Shown here one piece after another: positions 62,576 through 64,000 of a stretch of 64,000 nucleotides of DNA (position 1 is the first letter of the stretch; each line of letters starts with the position of its first letter). The DNA comes from Halopseudomonas yangmingensis (GTDB lineage: Bacteria > Pseudomonadota > Gammaproteobacteria > Pseudomonadales > Pseudomonadaceae). The notes beneath the pieces were generated by a model. That model was given only the letters and a program-made list of their open reading frames with translations, did not search any database and was not told the DNA's origin. Made by a program: the position numbers and the translations under genes. Location: assembly GCF_900114825.1 (NCBI RefSeq), contig NZ_FOUI01000015.1, forward strand, positions 19,077 to 83,076, read 5' to 3'.

Positions 62576-63412
62576 ATGAGCGACATGCATGAGCAGGAAA
62601 AAAACAGCGCCACGGACGATCCCTTAAGCCTGCTGCCAATCGACGAGCATATTGAGGAAGTGCCAGGACCAGACGGCAAAAAGATCAGGCACAAAGGCGT
62701 ATACCTGCTTCCCAATCTGTTCACCACGGCAGCACTGTTTTCCGGTTTCTATGCCATTGTCAGCGCGATGGATGGAAATTTTACCCATGCAGCCATCGCC
62801 ATTTTCGTCGCCATGGTGCTGGACGGGCTAGATGGGCGGGTAGCGCGCTTGACCAACACCCAGAGCGCCTTTGGGGCAGAGTACGACTCCTTGTCGGACA
62901 TGGTTGCCTTTGGCGTGGCACCGGCATTGATCGCTTTCAGCTGGGCATTGCATGATTTGGGAAAGGCTGGCTGGGTGTTCGCTTTTATCTATGTGGCTGG
63001 CGCCGCATTGCGTTTGGCGCGTTTCAACACGCACATAGATACCCAGGACAAGCGCTACTTTACCGGTCTGGCCAGTCCATCGGCAGCAGGCTTGGTGGCC
63101 GGCATGGTGTGGGCGTTGAGCGACTTCGGTATCGATGGCAAGGATATTGGTTTGCTCGTCGGCGTGCTTACTGCGCTGGGAGGCCTGTTGATGGTCAGTA
63201 ATATTCGCTACCACAGCTTCAAGGACCTGGATCTGAAGGGGCGAGTACCATTTTTTGTAATCCTGCTGGTGGTGCTGGTCTTTGCCATCATCTCTACTGA
63301 TCCTTCACGGATACTCTGGCTGATCTTTATTGTGTACAGCGCATCAGGCCCAGTGCTGGCAGGCTGGCGCTGGAGGAAGGGGCGTCAGGCAGCTGCTGAG
63401 GGTGGGGATTGA
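62576..63412 (+). CDS. pssA: CDP-diacylglycerol--serine O-phosphatidyltransferase
   Basis: Makes phosphatidylserine, the precursor of phosphatidylethanolamine. 278 residues with about seven membrane helices. The CDP-alcohol phosphotransferase motif D83-G-x2-G-R-x2-A... reads DGLDGRVARLTNTQSAFGAEYDSLSD, with the catalytic aspartates 83, 86, 104 and 108. The N-terminal 40 residues are hydrophilic and charged. It is a separate unit between the ilvC terminator and the rrn promoters. Confidence 0.95.
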   Translation: MSDMHEQEKNSATDDPLSLLPIDEHIEEVPGPDGKKIRHKGVYLLPNLFTTAALFSGFYAIVSAMDGNFTHAAIAIFVAMVLDGLDGRVARLTNTQSAFGAEYDSLSDMVAFGVAPALIAFSWALHDLGKAGWVFAFIYVAGAALRLARFNTHIDTQDKRYFTGLASPSAAGLVAGMVWALSDFGIDGKDIGLLVGVLTALGGLLMVSNIRYHSFKDLDLKGRVPFFVILLVVLVFAIISTDPSRILWLIFIVYSASGPVLAGWRWRKGRQAAAEGGD

Positions 63413-63453
63413 GCTGGATCAAGGCAAATTTCCACAATTAGCAGAGAATGTGG

Positions 63454-63481
63454 TTGGCGGCTGTGTTGGTTCGCCTATAAT
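63454..63481 (+). promoter_or_regulatory. rrn promoter P1
   Basis: TTGGCG, 16 bases, TATAAT, then the discriminator GCGCCTCTC. It is the first of four similar promoters. Confidence 0.75.
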
Positions 63482-63559
63482 GCGCCTCTCGCTGATCGGG
63501 GCGTCTTGTTAAAGCGCTTTAGAATCAATGGCTTGCAAATCTTTTTTAGATTTAAGCGG

Positions 63560-63587
63560 TTGACGGATCAGCGGAGTGGTGTAGAAT
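63560..63587 (+). promoter_or_regulatory. rrn promoter P2
   Basis: TTGACG, 16 bases, TAGAAT, then GCGCCGCTC. The -35 box is 106 bases after that of P1. Confidence 0.85.
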
Positions 63588-63665
63588 GCGCCGCTCACTG
63601 GGGAGGGTGATGTAGCTCTCCAGGTGCTTGGATCGGCGGTGTTGATTAAAGCGCAAAATGAGGTG

Positions 63666-63693
63666 TTGACAGCGGTTCAAACTGCTGTAGAAT
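63666..63693 (+). promoter_or_regulatory. rrn promoter P3
   Basis: TTGACA, 16 bases, TAGAAT, then GCGCCTCCC. The -35 box is 106 bases after that of P2. Confidence 0.87.
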
Positions 63694-63786
63694 GCGCCTC
63701 CCTGACACGCTAAAGGCCTTGAGCCAGGCGGGTTGGACAAGCGGTTTCGAGGGTGTGTAAGTTACCGGATTCTCGAAAATAAACGC

Positions 63787-63814
63787 TTGACAGGATGTAG
63801 GGCTGGCGTAAAAT
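63787..63814 (+). promoter_or_regulatory. rrn promoter P4
   Basis: TTGACA, 16 bases, TAAAAT, then GCGCGGCC. The nearest to the rRNA leader; the start is about 63821. Confidence 0.85.
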
Positions 63815-63820
63815 GCGCGG

Positions 63821-64000
63821 CCTTGGTTGAGCCAAAGCGCTGACCGAATCGCTCTTTAACAATCTGGAATCAAGTAATTCGTGTGGGTGCTTGTGGGAGA
63901 ATTGATGATCGCAAGATTGTCAGTCGACACAAGTAACTCTGTGAATTCATGAGTTTATTTGTACGACTGAGCCAAGTTTAGGGTTTTCTCAAAACCCGAT
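63821..64000 (+). ncRNA. 5' leader of an rRNA operon with boxA
   Basis: Transcribed leader of an rrn operon. GCTCTTTAACAA at 63851-63862 is a standard boxA, the antitermination site bound by NusB-S10. A GGGTTTT-CTC-AAAACCC hairpin lies at 63981-63997. The mature 16S sequence is not reached; it should begin a few tens of bases beyond the window end. Confidence 0.85.

Overview
The window is a block of chromosomal core genome from a gammaproteobacterium of the family Pseudomonadaceae. Support comes from the tmRNA tag ANDDNYALAA, the gene order (ssrA-smpB-ratA-rnfH-bamE-fur-recN-grpE-dnaK-dnaJ-dapB-carAB-greA-yhbY-rlmE-ftsH-folP-glmM-tpiA-secG-tRNAs-rimP-nusA-infB-rbfA-truB-rpsO-pnp ... panBC-folK-pcnB-cbrBA-gluQ-dksA ... 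mrcB ... ilvIHC-pssA-rrn), which follows the order I recall from Pseudomonas aeruginosa, and two RNAs typical of pseudomonads: CrcZ and a PrrF-type RNA. Several differences from that reference suggest a more distant pseudomonad (Halopseudomonas-like is a guess). No prophage, transposase, CRISPR array or plasmid function is visible.

Layout. 1-2752: tmRNA and its partner SmpB flank a flavin monooxygenase that appears to have lost about 40 internal residues. 2864-7724: a sodium-coupled transporter, RatA/RnfH, BamE, Fur and RecN. 7800-11700: the heat-shock genes grpE-dnaK-dnaJ with two sigma-32-type promoters. 11712-18057: lysine (dapB) and arginine/pyrimidine (carAB) synthesis, separated by a gene for a secreted protein of unknown function. 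18059-25469: greA to secG (transcription fidelity, 23S rRNA methylation, FtsH protease, folate, amino sugar, glycolysis, secretion). 25480-34555: two tRNA genes and the translation/RNA-turnover superoperon rimP-nusA-infB-rbfA-truB-rpsO-pnp.

34755-38233 is a looser pocket: an unknown 85-residue protein, YggL, a PAS-GGDEF diguanylate cyclase, ThpR and a thiolase. 38327-42016 carries panC, panB, folK and pcnB on the minus strand. 42176-47269 is the carbon/nitrogen control locus: cbrA and cbrB, and between cbrB and pcnB a clear crcZ small RNA gene with a sigma-54 promoter and four GTGTTACC half-sites lying against the end of cbrB. 47321-54838 holds gluQ, dksA, an aminotransferase, sfsA, a small Rieske protein, a ChaN/PhuW-like gene, a Fur-controlled PrrF-type small RNA, CbpA and a kinase-like fusion protein. 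54944-58713 is mrcB with small envelope or unknown genes. 59164-63412 is ilvI-ilvH-ilvC and pssA. The last 590 bases hold four tandem rRNA promoters and the boxA leader of an rRNA operon whose 16S gene must start just past the window end.

As a whole the window is dominated by growth-rate, stress and nutrient control: ribosome assembly and rescue, heat shock, iron (Fur, PrrF), carbon hierarchy (CbrAB, CrcZ), stringent control (DksA, rrn promoters with GC-rich discriminators) and cyclic-di-GMP. I found no convincing entirely new system. The most interesting points are the regulatory RNAs and their promoters, the regularly spaced rrn promoter array, the internally deleted monooxygenase, the heptamer repeat before rbfA and a few orphan small proteins.
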